DNA of 23,574 bases. Source: JBCDBY01 sp039182715. GTDB taxonomy: Bacteria; Planctomycetota; PLA2. Where the stretch lies: positions 1 to 23,574 of the forward strand of contig JBCDBY010000026.1 in assembly GCA_039182715.1 (NCBI GenBank). Reading direction: 5' to 3'. How positions within the stretch are numbered: the stretch's first letter is position 1; every line of letters begins with the position of its first letter. A program made the position numbers and the translations under genes. This document shows positions 6,482 through 13,426 of the stretch, piece by piece. Under the pieces are notes generated by a model. The model did not search any database. It was not told where the DNA came from and saw nothing but the letters and a program-made list of their open reading frames with translations.

Positions 6482-7378
6482 ATGCGAGTCACTCCCCTCC
6501 TTCTCACGGTCTTCCTTGCTCTTCCGGCCTCCGCCCAGGAGGCCAACGAGCCCACGCCGAAGCCGAATCCGAATCCGAGTTCGGCCGAGACGAAGGAGGC
6601 CGGCAAGAAGCCGGACGCCGAGAAGAAGCGGGAGCGTCCCGCCGACCCGCTCATGACCGCCCTCGACGTCAACGCCGACAAGGCGCTCTCGAAGGATGAG
6701 ATCGCGGGCGCGAACAAGGCGCTGCTCAAGCTCGATCAGGACGGCGACGGCAAGCTCGGCCCCACCGAGTGCCGCCCGCCCAGCGCGGAGCGCAAGCCAG
6801 ATGGAGCCAAGTCGATGGACAAAAACGGCGACGGCAAGGTGACGAAGGACGAGCTGCCCGCGGCGCTCCAGCCGCGCTTCGACGAGCTCGACGTCGACAA
6901 GGACGGCGCGCTCAGCGAGGAAGAGATGAAGGCCGCGCGCAAGCCGGCCGAAGCGGGTCGCCCGGATGAAGATGGTCGACGCGAGGGCCGGCGCGGAAAT
7001 CGCCGCGGCGGGCGTCGCGGCGGACGAGGCGGCGGAAGCATGATGATGAGTGCGCTCGACACCGATCGGAACGGCGAGCTCTCGGCCGAGGAGATTGAAG
7101 CGGCCCCCACGTCGCTCGCCAAGCTCGACGCGAACAAGGACGGCACGATCTCCGCGGAAGAACTCGACCCGAACCGCGTGCGTGCGCGCCGCATGATCAC
7201 CCGCTTCGACACCGACGGCGACGGCAAGATCTCCATCGACGAGATGCCGGATCGCATGGCCGAGCGGTTCGAGTCGATGGACACCAACGGCGACGGCGTG
7301 GTCGACGAGGCGGAGTTCGCGGAGCTGATGAAGCAGATGCGCGGGCGCCGGGGCGGCGGCGGCCGACGCGGCCGCTGA
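6482..7378 (+). CDS. Secreted eight-EF-hand protein with RG-rich linker, 298 aa
   Basis: A signal peptide (MRVTPLLLTVFLALPASAQ) is followed by a Pro/Lys/Glu-rich spacer (~20-56). Eight EF-hand loops follow at residues 62-73, 85-96, 113-124, 137-148, 193-204, 216-227, 243-254 and 267-278, of D-x-[DN]-x-[DN]-G type. Loops 2, 3, 7 and 8 are the most canonical, while loop 1 lacks the central Gly and is probably weak. The two sets of four are separated by an Arg/Gly-rich linker (~165-186), and an Arg/Gly tail ends the protein. The likely role is extracytoplasmic calcium binding, of a kind common in planctomycetes. AGGA lies 5 nt before ATG 6482. It is divergent from the phosphodiesterase across 155 bp in which I see no clear promoter. 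Confidence 0.88.
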   Translation: MRVTPLLLTVFLALPASAQEANEPTPKPNPNPSSAETKEAGKKPDAEKKRERPADPLMTALDVNADKALSKDEIAGANKALLKLDQDGDGKLGPTECRPPSAERKPDGAKSMDKNGDGKVTKDELPAALQPRFDELDVDKDGALSEEEMKAARKPAEAGRPDEDGRREGRRGNRRGGRRGGRGGGSMMMSALDTDRNGELSAEEIEAAPTSLAKLDANKDGTISAEELDPNRVRARRMITRFDTDGDGKISIDEMPDRMAERFESMDTNGDGVVDEAEFAELMKQMRGRRGGGGRRGR

Positions 7379-7394
7379 TCGCTCAGGAAATCAC

Positions 7395-8159
7395 TCAGGG
7401 TATCGCGCGCTGTCGCTGCGCCTCGTAGCTCGCGACGGCGACCGCCGACGCGACATTGAGGGAGTCGACCTCGCCGGTCATCGGAATACGCACCAGCGTC
7501 TTGCAGGCGCGCCGTTCCGCCTCGGTGAGGCCGCCGCGTTCCGCGCCGAACAGCAGCACGGTCGATCCGCGGTAGTTCGCGCGCCGGAAGTCGAGCCGCG
7601 CGTCGCCGCTCAACCCGACGACGCGCGCGCGATCCCGCCGCGCCCAGCGACGCAGGTGCCCCGCGTCGCTGCGCACGAACTGCAGGGAGTAGATCGCCCC
7701 CATGCTCGCCCGCACGCAGGTCGGGTGAAACGGGTCCGGCTCCGAGCCGAGCAGAATGACGCCGCGGGCGCCGACGGCGGCGCCGGTGCGCAGGATCGTG
7801 CCGAGATTGCCGGGCGAGCGAATGGCACCCACGGCGAGCCACAGGGCGCGGCCGCCGCGCGGCAGCCGATGCCAGCGCTGTTCGAAGAGCGTGGCGATCG
7901 GCGAAGCGGGTGAGTCGCCCAGCAACTCCTCGTAGGCGCGCCCGTCCAGTTCGAGGCGCGGCGCGTTCTGCCGACGCAGCAGCGCGTGCAGTGCCGGAGA
8001 GAGTCGGGCGGGACAGGTGACCAGACCGCGCACGGGAACGTGCAGTTCGCGGGCGCGGACCAGAAAGCGGGCACCGAGACCAAGCGCCAGCTGGTGCTCG
8101 TCGCGGTAGGCGCGCCGGCGCATCTGCCGGAGCGTGTCGGGACGAAGGAACGTGTTCAA
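7395..8159 (-). CDS. TrmH/SpoU-family RNA 2'-O-methyltransferase, 254 aa
   Basis: This is a SPOUT methyltransferase that transfers a methyl group from SAM to a ribose 2'-OH of rRNA or tRNA. The three family motifs are present in order: SPGNLGTILRTGAAVGA (motif 1), VLLFGAERGGLT (motif 2) and IPMTGEVDSLNVASAVAVASYEA (motif 3, the knot and SAM-binding part). The ~100 residues before motif 1 form the usual substrate-binding domain. The target nucleotide cannot be told from sequence. The start is uncertain: TTG 8159 lacks a good ribosome site and overlaps (TTGA) the stop of a 16-codon upstream frame, and an internal ATG at residue 13 (MRRRAYRDEHQ) is an alternative. It is convergent with the EF-hand gene (16-bp gap). 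Confidence 0.9.
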   Translation of the reverse strand: MNTFLRPDTLRQMRRRAYRDEHQLALGLGARFLVRARELHVPVRGLVTCPARLSPALHALLRRQNAPRLELDGRAYEELLGDSPASPIATLFEQRWHRLPRGGRALWLAVGAIRSPGNLGTILRTGAAVGARGVILLGSEPDPFHPTCVRASMGAIYSLQFVRSDAGHLRRWARRDRARVVGLSGDARLDFRRANYRGSTVLLFGAERGGLTEAERRACKTLVRIPMTGEVDSLNVASAVAVASYEAQRQRAIP

Positions 8160-8239
8160 CGGCTCGCGCGGCGCGGGAGCCGGATGTCCTCCTGGGTGTG
8201 GTTCATGCGCGGAATGATAACGCGATTAGGATGCGTCGC

Positions 8240-8908
8240 ATGAAGGTCTTCCTCCTGCTCGCCCACCCCGAATCGCAGAGCTTCAACGGCGCGCTGCATC
8301 GCCGCGCCGTCGAGACGCTGGAAGCGCAGGGACACGAGGTTCGCACCTCCGACCTCTACCGCATGCCGTTCGATCCGGTCTCCGACCGGCGCAACTTCTC
8401 CACGACGAAGGACGCCGACTACTTCAAGCAGCAGGTCGAGGAGATGCACGCGACCGAGGTGGGCGGCTTCGCACCGGACGTCGAGGCGGAGATGGAGAAG
8501 TGCGAGTGGTGCGACGCGATGGTCTGGCAGTTCCCGCTCTGGTGGTTCGGGCTGCCCGGCATCCTCAAGGGCTGGGTCGATCGCGTTTTCGCAATGGGCC
8601 GCATCTACGGCGGCGGCAAGATCTACGAGACCGGCGTCTTCCGCGGCAAGAAGGCGTTGCTCTCCCTCACCACCGGCGGTCCCGAGGCGGCCTACGTGGA
8701 GGGCGGCTTCAACGGCGACCTGCAGGGCATTCTGCGCCCCATCCAGCGCGGCATGCTGGAGTTCTGCGGCTTCGACGTCCTCGCCCCGCACGTCGCCTGG
8801 GGTCCGGCGCGCCTCTCGGACGAGGATCGGGCGGCGATCCTCGACGCCTACGCCGGACGCATCGCCGGGCTGGCGAACGAGCAGCCGATCGACGTGGGCT
8901 CGTACTAG
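8240..8908 (+). CDS. NAD(P)H:quinone oxidoreductase, flavodoxin-fold (NQO1/KefF/MdaB-like), 222 aa
   Basis: It is a soluble FAD/FMN-dependent two-electron reductase of quinones or related electrophiles. Family markers are the N-terminal LLLAHPESQSFNGAL (flavin phosphate site), the strand DAMVWQFPLWWFGLPGILKG followed by WVDRVFAMGRIY (the hallmark of this family), and ALLSLTTGGPEAAY. The length is normal. The start is placed at ATG 8240 because AGGA lies 8 nt upstream; an in-frame ATG at 8231 would add three residues. It is divergent from the RNA methyltransferase. The exact quinone substrate is not predictable. Confidence 0.9.
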   Translation: MKVFLLLAHPESQSFNGALHRRAVETLEAQGHEVRTSDLYRMPFDPVSDRRNFSTTKDADYFKQQVEEMHATEVGGFAPDVEAEMEKCEWCDAMVWQFPLWWFGLPGILKGWVDRVFAMGRIYGGGKIYETGVFRGKKALLSLTTGGPEAAYVEGGFNGDLQGILRPIQRGMLEFCGFDVLAPHVAWGPARLSDEDRAAILDAYAGRIAGLANEQPIDVGSY

Positions 8909-8951
8909 TTCGGTTTGGGCGAGCGCGGCGCCACGGAACAGTGGTCCACGT

Positions 8952-9263
8952 CTAGATCTCCTTCCCCTTCGCCCGCAGGTAGTCGACGACTTCCTTGTAC
9001 TGCGCCATCACCTTCTCCTCGTAGTCGCGGAACCACTTGTTCGTGTCGCGCCCGCTCTCCTCGGGGATGCGGCCGCCCGCGCGAATCCACGACTCGAGGC
9101 CGCGTCCGTGATGGTAGTAGCCGGACAGTTCGTAGCGCGCGACGAGATCGTCGCAGCGCGCGCACTTCACGAACACCAGCGTCCGCTGCCCCGGCTTGCG
9201 CTCGATGATGTTGTGCAGATCGAGGGATTGGCACTTCTGGCATCGCTGGCGACGAATTTCCAT
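8952..9263 (-). CDS. Small zinc-ribbon hypothetical protein, 103 aa
   Basis: Two CxxC knuckles, C8-QK-C11 and C34-AR-C37, are spaced like a zinc ribbon. They are followed by a Tyr/Gly-rich stretch (YELSGYYHHGRGLESWIR) and a C-terminal helix (YEEKVMAQYKEVVDYLRAKG). There is no membrane segment. Its ATG at 9263 is 2 bp beyond the TAG of the SLC13 permease, so the two are almost certainly one transcript with coupled translation. The function is unknown; it could bind nucleic acid or protein. A longer frame upstream of 9263 overlaps the permease gene and is a shadow. Confidence 0.75.
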   Translation of the reverse strand: MEIRRQRCQKCQSLDLHNIIERKPGQRTLVFVKCARCDDLVARYELSGYYHHGRGLESWIRAGGRIPEESGRDTNKWFRDYEEKVMAQYKEVVDYLRAKGKEI

Positions 9264-9265
9264 GA

Positions 9266-10630
9266 CTACACTCCAAGCAGGGACCACCACCAGGAACCGA
9301 GCGTCCAGGTGAGCAGCAGGCCAATGATCGAAACGATGCCGCCGGCGATCATCATGGTGCGGAACGGCACCTGGCCGGTTCCGAAGACCATCGCGTTGGG
9401 CGGGGTGCTGACCGGCAGCACCATGACGAGCGAACAGGAATAGGCGATCGTGAGCAGCAGCATCGGCGTATACGCGACGCTCAGCGCGGCGACGACCGGC
9501 ACGAGCAGGTTGGCGGTTGCCGTGTTGCTCATGATCGCGGTCATGATTCCGGCCACCGCGCTCACCGTGACCATGGCGACGACCGGCCCGAAGCTCAAAA
9601 CGCCCTCGACGCCGCCGACCAGCCAATCGCCCAGGCCGCTCTCCGAAACCGCAACGCCCAGCGACATGCCGCCGCCGACCAGCATGAGCACGTTCCACGG
9701 CATCGAGTTGAAGTCCTGCGCGCCCAGCAGGCCGAGTCCGTAGAAGACGATGATCGGCAGGATCGCGACGGCCCCGGACGGCAGTCCGTGCAGGTCGCTC
9801 GTCAACCAGCCGAGCGCCGTGAGGATCGAGAGCGCGACGACGATGCGCGAAGCGCGGTCCCACTGGAACTCCGGCGCCTCGTCCAGCTCGAGCTGCTCGA
9901 CGCGCGTCGGATACATGCGCAGCAACAGCACCCAGAGCACGGCGAGCATGACCAGCAACACCGGCAGCGCCAGCAGCACCCACTCGCCGAACCCGAACGC
10001 CTTGTCCCCCATCGCGCGCATGACGATGGCGTTGGGCGGCGTCCCGATCGGCGTGCCGAGTCCGCCCATGTTCGCGGAAAACGCGATCCCAAGCATGACT
10101 GCGTAGCGGAACGGGTCGTCCGCCTTGAGGTTGCGCAGCAGCGGCACGGAGATGCTGATCATCATCGCGGCCGTCGCGGTATTGCTCATCCACATCGAGA
10201 GAAACGCGGTCGCCCCCAGGATGCCGGCCAGCGCATAGGCGGGACGCGTGCCGGTCTTGGTGAGCACCCAGCGCGCGAGCCGCTCGTCGATCAGGTACTT
10301 GCGGAAAGCGGACGAAAGCACGAACCCGCCGAGGAAGAGCAGGATCGTGTTCGAGAAAAAGGGCGCGGTGAACGGCGTACTGCTGAGGCCGAGCTCGGGC
10401 GCGAGCCAGACCAGCTCGAGGAAAAGCAGGATGAAGCTGGTGACGAAGAGCGGCACCGCTTCGCTGATCCACAGGGCGGCGGCGGTGATGACGATGGTGA
10501 GCGCGATCGCGGCCGGCGTTTCAAGCCCCAGTGCCCCCTCGTAGAACCCGGTCAGACCGGCGAAGAGATTGGCGAGCAGCAGCAGCAGGACGCTGCCGTT
10601 CTGGATCACGGGTCCCTTCGACGCGGGCAT
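9266..10630 (-). CDS. SLC13/DASS-family sodium-coupled anion permease, 454 aa
   Basis: This is a polytopic inner-membrane transporter of the divalent anion:Na+ symporter family (substrates include di- and tricarboxylates, sulfate and phosphate). The protein shows the family's internal inverted repeat: two Ser-Asn-Thr signatures (MWMSNTATAAMM in the first half, IMSNTATANLLVP in the second), each followed by a TPPNA motif (GTPIGTPPNAIVMRA and LPVSTPPNAMVFG), which make the substrate and sodium sites. About a dozen hydrophobic segments are visible, and the length is typical. I see no added RCK/TrkA-C domains, so it is the short carboxylate-type rather than the long sulfate-type form. ATG 10630 has no strong ribosome site. 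The zinc-ribbon gene follows immediately. Confidence 0.92.
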   Translation of the reverse strand: MPASKGPVIQNGSVLLLLLANLFAGLTGFYEGALGLETPAAIALTIVITAAALWISEAVPLFVTSFILLFLELVWLAPELGLSSTPFTAPFFSNTILLFLGGFVLSSAFRKYLIDERLARWVLTKTGTRPAYALAGILGATAFLSMWMSNTATAAMMISISVPLLRNLKADDPFRYAVMLGIAFSANMGGLGTPIGTPPNAIVMRAMGDKAFGFGEWVLLALPVLLVMLAVLWVLLLRMYPTRVEQLELDEAPEFQWDRASRIVVALSILTALGWLTSDLHGLPSGAVAILPIIVFYGLGLLGAQDFNSMPWNVLMLVGGGMSLGVAVSESGLGDWLVGGVEGVLSFGPVVAMVTVSAVAGIMTAIMSNTATANLLVPVVAALSVAYTPMLLLTIAYSCSLVMVLPVSTPPNAMVFGTGQVPFRTMMIAGGIVSIIGLLLTWTLGSWWWSLLGV

Positions 10631-10684
10631 CGCGACACGGTACGAGGCGGGTCACGCAACCGACAAGTGGGTACCCTTGCGGGG

Positions 10685-11539
10685 ATGGAGCTCCGCATCA
10701 AGAATGCCGAAAGCGAGTCCGAGCGCCTGGCGGCGGATCGGATTACATGGCACGCCTTCGGGCGGACCGGTCTGCCGTGGCCGATTCACGCGGCGCGCCG
10801 GCTCAACTCCGGCCGCTGGCCCCGCGCGACGCCGTGGATCGGAACGGTCGACGGCGAGACCGTGACCTCCCTGCTCTGCTACCAGTTCGACTTCCAGCGC
10901 GGGGACGAGCGGCGCGCGGGCTTCGGCCTCGGCGCGGTCGGCACGCACCCCGACCATCGCCGCCGCGGGCACGCGGCGAGACTCTGCGCCGCGGTCGCCG
11001 AGCACGATGGCGGCGCCGGGCTTCTCTTCGCCGGGATCGACCCGGAGTACTACGAGCGGCTGGGCTACGTCGCGGTACCGGCGTGGGACCACCACTGCGC
11101 GCGGGCTTCGGATCTGGCGGCGTCGGGCCCGCGCGCGGCACTGCGGCCGATCGAGGCGCGCCGTGAGCTCGATCGGCTCCAGGAGGCGTGGAGCGCCGCG
11201 CACGACGGCTGGTACATCCCGCGGGACGAGGAGCGTTGGCACGCGTCCTTCGAAATCAACCCGCAGGACTTCTGGTTCGCGGTCGAGGCGGGCGGCTACG
11301 TGCGCTGCGTCCTCGAAGAGGATGCGCTCGATATCGTGGAGCGATGCACGCCCGATCCAGACGGAGCGCTCCGCGCCGTCGCGGCACTGGCGGGCGACCG
11401 CAAGCTCACCACCTGGCTGGAGCCCGACGCGCTCATCGCGGAGTGGTTCGAGGACATCGGCCGCGCGACGACGCTTCCCATGCTGCGCGGTCTCGATGCG
11501 CCGGAGAGCGTGCGCATCTCCAGCGCGGACTACTTCTAA
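10685..11539 (+). CDS. GNAT-family N-acetyltransferase (Eis-like layout), 284 aa
   Basis: The N-terminal ~120 residues carry the GNAT fold, with the acetyl-CoA-binding strand and loop GLGAVGTHPDHRRRGHAARL (V-x-x-x-x-R-R-R-G-x-A type), then GLLFAGIDPEYYERLGYV, the usual end of the domain. The remaining ~150 residues form a second region (ELDRLQEAWSAAHDGWYIPR, WHASFEINPQDFWFAVEAGG, then a C-terminal alpha/beta part). This two-part layout resembles COG4552/Eis-type proteins, but the substrate is unknown. GGGG directly precedes ATG 10685. The gene is divergent from the permease (54 bp) and convergent with the DJ-1/PfpI gene, with a large hairpin between. Confidence 0.82.
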   Translation: MELRIKNAESESERLAADRITWHAFGRTGLPWPIHAARRLNSGRWPRATPWIGTVDGETVTSLLCYQFDFQRGDERRAGFGLGAVGTHPDHRRRGHAARLCAAVAEHDGGAGLLFAGIDPEYYERLGYVAVPAWDHHCARASDLAASGPRAALRPIEARRELDRLQEAWSAAHDGWYIPRDEERWHASFEINPQDFWFAVEAGGYVRCVLEEDALDIVERCTPDPDGALRAVAALAGDRKLTTWLEPDALIAEWFEDIGRATTLPMLRGLDAPESVRISSADYF

Positions 11540-11570
11540 CCGAGCCGCATCGCGTCCTCGATAGCGACTG

Positions 11571-11635
11571 TTACCGAGCCGGGTTCAATTCTCCCGCTTT
11601 CTCGAATAGCGGGAGAATCGAACCCGGCTCGGTAA
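11571..11635. repeat. 65-bp near-perfect inverted repeat (long hairpin), possible bidirectional terminator
   Basis: The outer arms, 11571-11586 and 11620-11635, are perfect 16-bp complements. After one A/C mismatch the inner arms, 11588-11598 and 11608-11618, are perfect 11-bp complements around a 9-nt loop (11599-11607). It sits in the 112-bp gap between the convergent GNAT and DJ-1/PfpI genes. There is no T-run on either side, so a classic rho-independent terminator is not proven. A partial copy of the outer arm (AACCGAGCCG) also overlaps the GNAT stop at 11538-11547. Confidence 0.8.
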
Positions 11636-11651
11636 TCCCGGTATTGAGGCT

Positions 11652-12176
11652 TCAGGAGCTTCGAAGGGTGTCCACGATCGCGCGGCAGAAGTCCGGAAGA
11701 TCGCCGGGGCGACGGCTCGAGACGTGGTGCCGGTCGACGACGAGCGGCGCGTCGATCCACTCCGCCCCCGCGTTCACCAGGTCGTCGCGAATGCCCGGCG
11801 TCGACGTGTAGCGGTAGCCGCGCACGACACCGGCCGAGATGTCAATCCACGGCCCATGGCAGATCGACGCGATGAGCTTGCCCGACTCCTCCATCGCACG
11901 CACGATCGACAGCACGCTCTCGTAGCGGCGCAGCTTGTCCGGCATCCAGCCACCGGGCACCACGACGCCGTCCAGCGTCGCGGGATCGAGATCCTCGACG
12001 TCGTGCTCCGCCGTCTCGGGATAGCCATGCTTGCCGTGGTGGACGACGCCCCGCTTCAGGCCCGCGACGAGCACCTGCGCGCCCGCTTCGAGCAGCCGGT
12101 ACTTGGGCACCTGCAGCTCCAGGTCCTCGTAGTCATCGCCGACGAAGATGCCGATTCGCTTTCCTTCCAGTTCCAT
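11652..12176 (-). CDS. DJ-1/PfpI-family protein (protease/deglycase-like), 174 aa
   Basis: The class I glutamine-amidotransferase-like fold is clear: KRIGIFVGDDYEDLELQVP with the conserved acidic residue Glu17, then DGVVVPGGWMPD, then the nucleophile elbow ASICHGPWI with Cys106 and His107, and a C-terminal ADR-type tail. Family members act as proteases, as glyoxalase-type or deglycase enzymes, or as chaperones; PfpI/YhbO-like proteins of this length are the closest type. The biochemical role is disputed in the family and not settled here. GGAGGAG lies 4 nt before ATG 12176. It is divergent from glutamine synthetase across 111 bp. Confidence 0.9.
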   Translation of the reverse strand: MELEGKRIGIFVGDDYEDLELQVPKYRLLEAGAQVLVAGLKRGVVHHGKHGYPETAEHDVEDLDPATLDGVVVPGGWMPDKLRRYESVLSIVRAMEESGKLIASICHGPWIDISAGVVRGYRYTSTPGIRDDLVNAGAEWIDAPLVVDRHHVSSRRPGDLPDFCRAIVDTLRSS

Positions 12177-12287
12177 TGCGCTCCTCCATGCCCCCTGGGG
12201 GGCGGGCGATTCTAGCGTTTCGCATCGGCGGCGGCGTCGGTGTATCGGCCAACAGACGGCGTCATGAACGCCGCAGGAGAAAGGATC

Positions 12288-13364
12288 ATGAACGAATCGA
12301 TCGCGAGCGCCGAGTACATCTGGTTGGACGGCGCGCAACCGACCCGGGGACTTCGGTCCAAGACCCGCTTCCTCCCGCTGCCGGCCGAGGGGCTTCCCGC
12401 CCTCGACGCGCTTCCGGTCTGGAGCTTCGACGGCTCCTCGACCGCGCAGGCGCCGGGCGACGCCTCCGATCTGCTGCTGCAGCCGGTGCGCGTCGTCGCC
12501 GATCCGCTGCGCGGTGGCCGCAGCATCCTCGTGCTGTGCGAAGTCACGCGCGAGAACGGGGCCGCGCACGAGAGCAACACGCGCGCGTCCTTGCGCTCCG
12601 TCCTCGATGCCGGCGGAAGCAGCGCGGAGCCGATGGTCGGCTTCGAGCAGGAGTACACGCTCTACCGCGACGGCCGTCCGCTCGGCTGGCCCGCCGAGGG
12701 CTTCCCCGCACCGCAGGGCCCGTACTACTGCGGCGTCGGCGCCCAGAACGTGTTCGGGCGGACGATCGTCGAGGCGCACGAAGAAGCGTGCCTGCGCGCC
12801 GGCCTGATGATCTACGGCACCAACGCCGAGGTCATGGCCGGTCAGTGGGAGTTCCAGATCGGCTACCGCGGCGTCGAGGGCGAGTCCGCCGACCCGCTCA
12901 CGGTCGCCGACCACCTCTGGATCGCGCGCTGGCTGCTGCAGCGCATCGCCGAACGCGACGGTGTCGAGATCAGCTTCGCCAACAAGCCGGTCCAAGGCGA
13001 CTGGAACGGCGCCGGCAACCACACCAACTTCTCGACGCGGGCGACCCGCGATCCGGCGCAGGGCCTCGACGCGATGCATGCGGCGATCGCCCGCCTCGAG
13101 CAGGGCCACGCCCACCACGTCGCGCAGTACGGCCATGGCCTGCACGAGCGCCTGACCGGCCTGCACGAGACCTGCTCCATCGACGAGTTCAAGCACGGCG
13201 TGGCCGATCGCGGCGCGTCGATCCGCATCCCCCGCCAGGTGCGGGAGCAGGGCTACGGCTACTTCGAAGACCGGCGCCCCGGCGCCAACTGCGACCCCTA
13301 CCTCGTGTGCACCGCGCTGCTCGAAACCGTCTGCGGGATCGAGCGTCGCCGCCGTGCCGCGTAG
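12288..13364 (+). CDS. glnII: Glutamine synthetase, type II (eukaryotic-like), 358 aa
   Basis: It makes glutamine from glutamate, ammonia and ATP in the cytoplasm. The short length (~350 versus ~470 aa for GSI) and the motifs identify type II: LPVWSFDGSSTAQAPG, FEQEYTLYRDGRPLGWP, PYYCGVGAQNVFGR, GTNAEVMAGQWEFQIG (metal/glutamate site), GAGNHTNFSTRATRD, and the C-terminal GLHETCSIDEFKHGVADRGA with a Pro-Arg and EDRRPGANCDPY segment (ATP site). There is no adenylylation loop as in GSI. The start is ATG 12288, with AGGAG 9 nt upstream; an in-frame ATG at 12264 would add 8 residues. A glutaminase gene follows 62 bp later on the same strand, with a strong hairpin between, so the pair is probably an operon with unequal expression. 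Confidence 0.93.
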   Translation: MNESIASAEYIWLDGAQPTRGLRSKTRFLPLPAEGLPALDALPVWSFDGSSTAQAPGDASDLLLQPVRVVADPLRGGRSILVLCEVTRENGAAHESNTRASLRSVLDAGGSSAEPMVGFEQEYTLYRDGRPLGWPAEGFPAPQGPYYCGVGAQNVFGRTIVEAHEEACLRAGLMIYGTNAEVMAGQWEFQIGYRGVEGESADPLTVADHLWIARWLLQRIAERDGVEISFANKPVQGDWNGAGNHTNFSTRATRDPAQGLDAMHAAIARLEQGHAHHVAQYGHGLHERLTGLHETCSIDEFKHGVADRGASIRIPRQVREQGYGYFEDRRPGANCDPYLVCTALLETVCGIERRRRAA

Positions 13365-13372
13365 TCCCTTCC

Positions 13373-13404
13373 GGCGGCGCGCGGCCGATCGGTCGCGCGC
13401 CGCC
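13373..13404 (+). promoter_or_regulatory. Strong intercistronic GC hairpin between glnII and glsA
   Basis: The arms 13373-13383 and 13394-13404 are perfect 11-bp complements. The stem extends by a G-U pair and part of the self-complementary CCGATCGG inside. It lies between the synthetase stop (13364) and the glutaminase start (13427). No T-run follows, so it may act as an mRNA-stabilising, processing or attenuating structure rather than a full terminator. Confidence 0.6.
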
Positions 13405-13426
13405 CCCTTCCACCGGAGTCCTCGCT

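Noticed and set aside
8156..8206. 16-codon upstream frame whose TGA overlaps the TTG start of the RNA methyltransferase, with AGGAGG inside it
   Set aside because: It has no ribosome site of its own and the AGGAGG is 28 nt from the TTG; coupling is possible but unsupported.
11588..11635. tRNA-like T-loop (GGGTTCGATTC on the minus strand) in the long hairpin
   Set aside because: The five bases before and after the loop do not pair as a T-stem and no acceptor or anticodon arms fit; the bases are explained by the simple hairpin.
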